Shown: positions 63,053 to 64,000 of the stretch, piece after piece
How positions within the stretch are numbered: the stretch's first letter is position 1
How the letters are laid out: each line of letters opens with the position of its first letter
Position numbers and translations under genes: made by a program
Assembly (NCBI RefSeq): GCF_017565705.1
Contig: NZ_JAGDYL010000005.1
Span: forward strand, 1 to 64,000
Direction of reading: 5' to 3'
DNA from: Leucobacter ruminantium
GTDB lineage: Bacteria > Actinomycetota > Actinomycetes > Actinomycetales > Microbacteriaceae
Length of the DNA stretch: 64,000 nt
Notes under the pieces: model-generated
Told to the model about the DNA's origin: nothing
Seen by the model: only the letters and a program-made list of their open reading frames with translations
The model's database searches: none

Positions 63053-63850
63053 ATGAACCGCACGCAGCACGGAACCACCCGGCCTGCCGAGGTCGACGGG
63101 CCCGCCGAATCCGCCGAGCGCGTCGCGGCCGGACGCATGCTGCTCGACGGCGCTCACAACTTTCGCGACCTCGGCGGGTACGCGGCCTCCGGATCCGCGC
63201 TGCGGCCGGGCCTGCTCTACCGCGCCGACGCGCTGAACGCCCTCACCGACGCCGACCTCGACACGCTGCGCGGGTTGGGCATCGGGCTCGTGCTCGATCT
63301 GCGCGAGGGCACCGAGCGGCTCGCGAACCCCGACCGCGTCGACGGCCTCGGGGTGGAGCACCGCAGCGTGCCGCTGCACGACGATCAGCTCATGAACGCC
63401 GCCGGCGTCACCCAGCCCGCGGTCGACGAGCAGTACCGGCTCTACTGGGAGCGCTTCGGCCATCGCGTGGCGGAGGCCGTCGGAGTGCTGCTCGCCGCAG
63501 AGCGGCCCGCCGTGGTGCACTGCACCGCGGGCAAGGACCGCACGGGCGTCGTCGTCGCCGTGCTGCTCGAACTGCTCGGCGTGCCGCGCGAGACCATCTC
63601 TGCCGACTACCTGGTCTCCTGCCGCTTCCTCGCGGAGAGCCCGTTCTGGGAGCGTGCCGCGCGAGACTACGTGCAGGCCGGGATCCCGCTGTTCACGCTC
63701 GAGGAGGCCAAGGGGGTGCCGCGGGGCGGCATCGTCGTCGAGGTGCTCGACGCCCTCATCGAGCGCCACGGCAGCCTGGAGTCGTTCCTTCTCGCGCACG
63801 GCATCCCGCCGGAATCGATCGATCGGTTCCGTGCGCGCATGCTCGTGTAG
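63053..63850 (+). CDS. Tyrosine/dual-specificity-type protein or sugar phosphatase
   Basis: A 265-residue cysteine phosphatase. The P-loop HCTAGKDRTG (CX5R) is intact at about residue 160. The family start NFRDLGGY at about residue 36 and the downstream SADYLVSCRFL are those of the tyrosine/serine phosphatase DSPc-like group, members of which can also hydrolyse phosphoinositides or inositol phosphates. ATG 63053 follows GATAACCGC with no strong Shine-Dalgarno. Placed with an IMPase-family enzyme and an ABC importer, it would complete removal of phosphates; protein-tyrosine activity is the alternative. Confidence 0.88.
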   Translation: MNRTQHGTTRPAEVDGPAESAERVAAGRMLLDGAHNFRDLGGYAASGSALRPGLLYRADALNALTDADLDTLRGLGIGLVLDLREGTERLANPDRVDGLGVEHRSVPLHDDQLMNAAGVTQPAVDEQYRLYWERFGHRVAEAVGVLLAAERPAVVHCTAGKDRTGVVVAVLLELLGVPRETISADYLVSCRFLAESPFWERAARDYVQAGIPLFTLEEAKGVPRGGIVVEVLDALIERHGSLESFLLAHGIPPESIDRFRARMLV

Positions 63851-63863
63851 TCCCATCGACCAC

Positions 63864-63914
63864 CCGTGCCGGCGGAGTTCCATCACTCCATCGTCGCTCC
63901 GCCGGCACGGGTTC
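63864..63914 (+). terminator. Intrinsic terminator after the phosphatase gene
   Basis: ACCCGTGCCGGCGGAG (63864-63879) pairs with its complement at 63899-63914 around a 19-base loop and is followed by TCCTTCTCC. The last 86 bases of the window show no gene. Confidence 0.75.
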
Positions 63915-64000
63915 CTTCTCCTCCGAGAACATCGTGACGAATCCGTCCGTTCATCGACACGGCGCCCGATATTCGGCTAGATTCGTTCCGTTCGCATTTG

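Overview
The window reads as chromosome of a high-GC actinobacterium, most likely family Microbacteriaceae (Leucobacter or a close relative). Supporting this are strong G/C third-position bias, frequent GTG/TTG starts, a dnaK-grpE-dnaJ-hspR operon with HAIR operators, an rpmB-rpmG-rpsN trio, and the short palindromic repeats (GAGCGAGCGNAGCGAG type) typical of that family. The genus is inferred; no rRNA is present.

Layout. 1-2.5 kb: an FAD amine-oxidase-type gene between two truncated PucR-type regulators. 2.6-6.8 kb: HspR-controlled chaperone operon. 6.9-17.3 kb: mostly housekeeping genes (rRNA-type methyltransferase, XRE regulator, two glycosyltransferases, secreted amidase-like protein, tRNA-Ser(GGA), DAACS symporter, zinc-free L28/L33/S14, HU, CopD-CtaG fusion). 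17.3-63.9 kb: a long catabolic island of ABC, MFS and KdgT-type transporters, polyol/sugar-acid oxidoreductases, TIM-barrel isomerases, kinases and GntR/LysR regulators, interrupted once by an intact IS30-family element (55249-56867).

How the island fits together. Block A (17335-27393): FCD-type GntR, Gfo/Idh dehydrogenase, ribose-type ABC importer, M24 hydrolase, VOC protein, zinc alcohol dehydrogenase, SDR and TIM-barrel isomerase in a tightly coupled operon. Block B is three operons, starting near 27.5, 33.6 and 45.1 kb. Each starts with the same promoter design: -10 hexamer directly followed by TTGGACCGGTCCAA. They encode aldehyde dehydrogenase, IolD, HpcH aldolase and hydroxyacid dehydrogenase; a second sugar ABC importer; and two Gfo/Idh enzymes, an IolE-like barrel and an SDR. 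Together these look like an inositol or related cyclitol regulon. Between the last two operons lie a LysR regulon with ATTCG-N7-CGAAT sites and a glycerate kinase / enolase-paralogue pair. Block C (49353-54948): threonine-dehydrogenase-like enzyme, DUF1537 kinase, RuBisCO-like protein, KdgT permease and divergent GntR, probably a branched or four/five-carbon acid-sugar pathway. Block D (57017-63850): Fbp-type ABC importer with an inositol-monophosphatase-family enzyme, GntR and a DSP-type phosphatase, which suggests uptake and dephosphorylation of a phosphorylated polyol.

The most striking genome-scale signal is the 8-mer GAGGGATC (complement GATCCCTC), which I count about sixty times over both strands, inside genes and between them. 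The IS30 element has none. I see no CRISPR array, rRNA or prophage.
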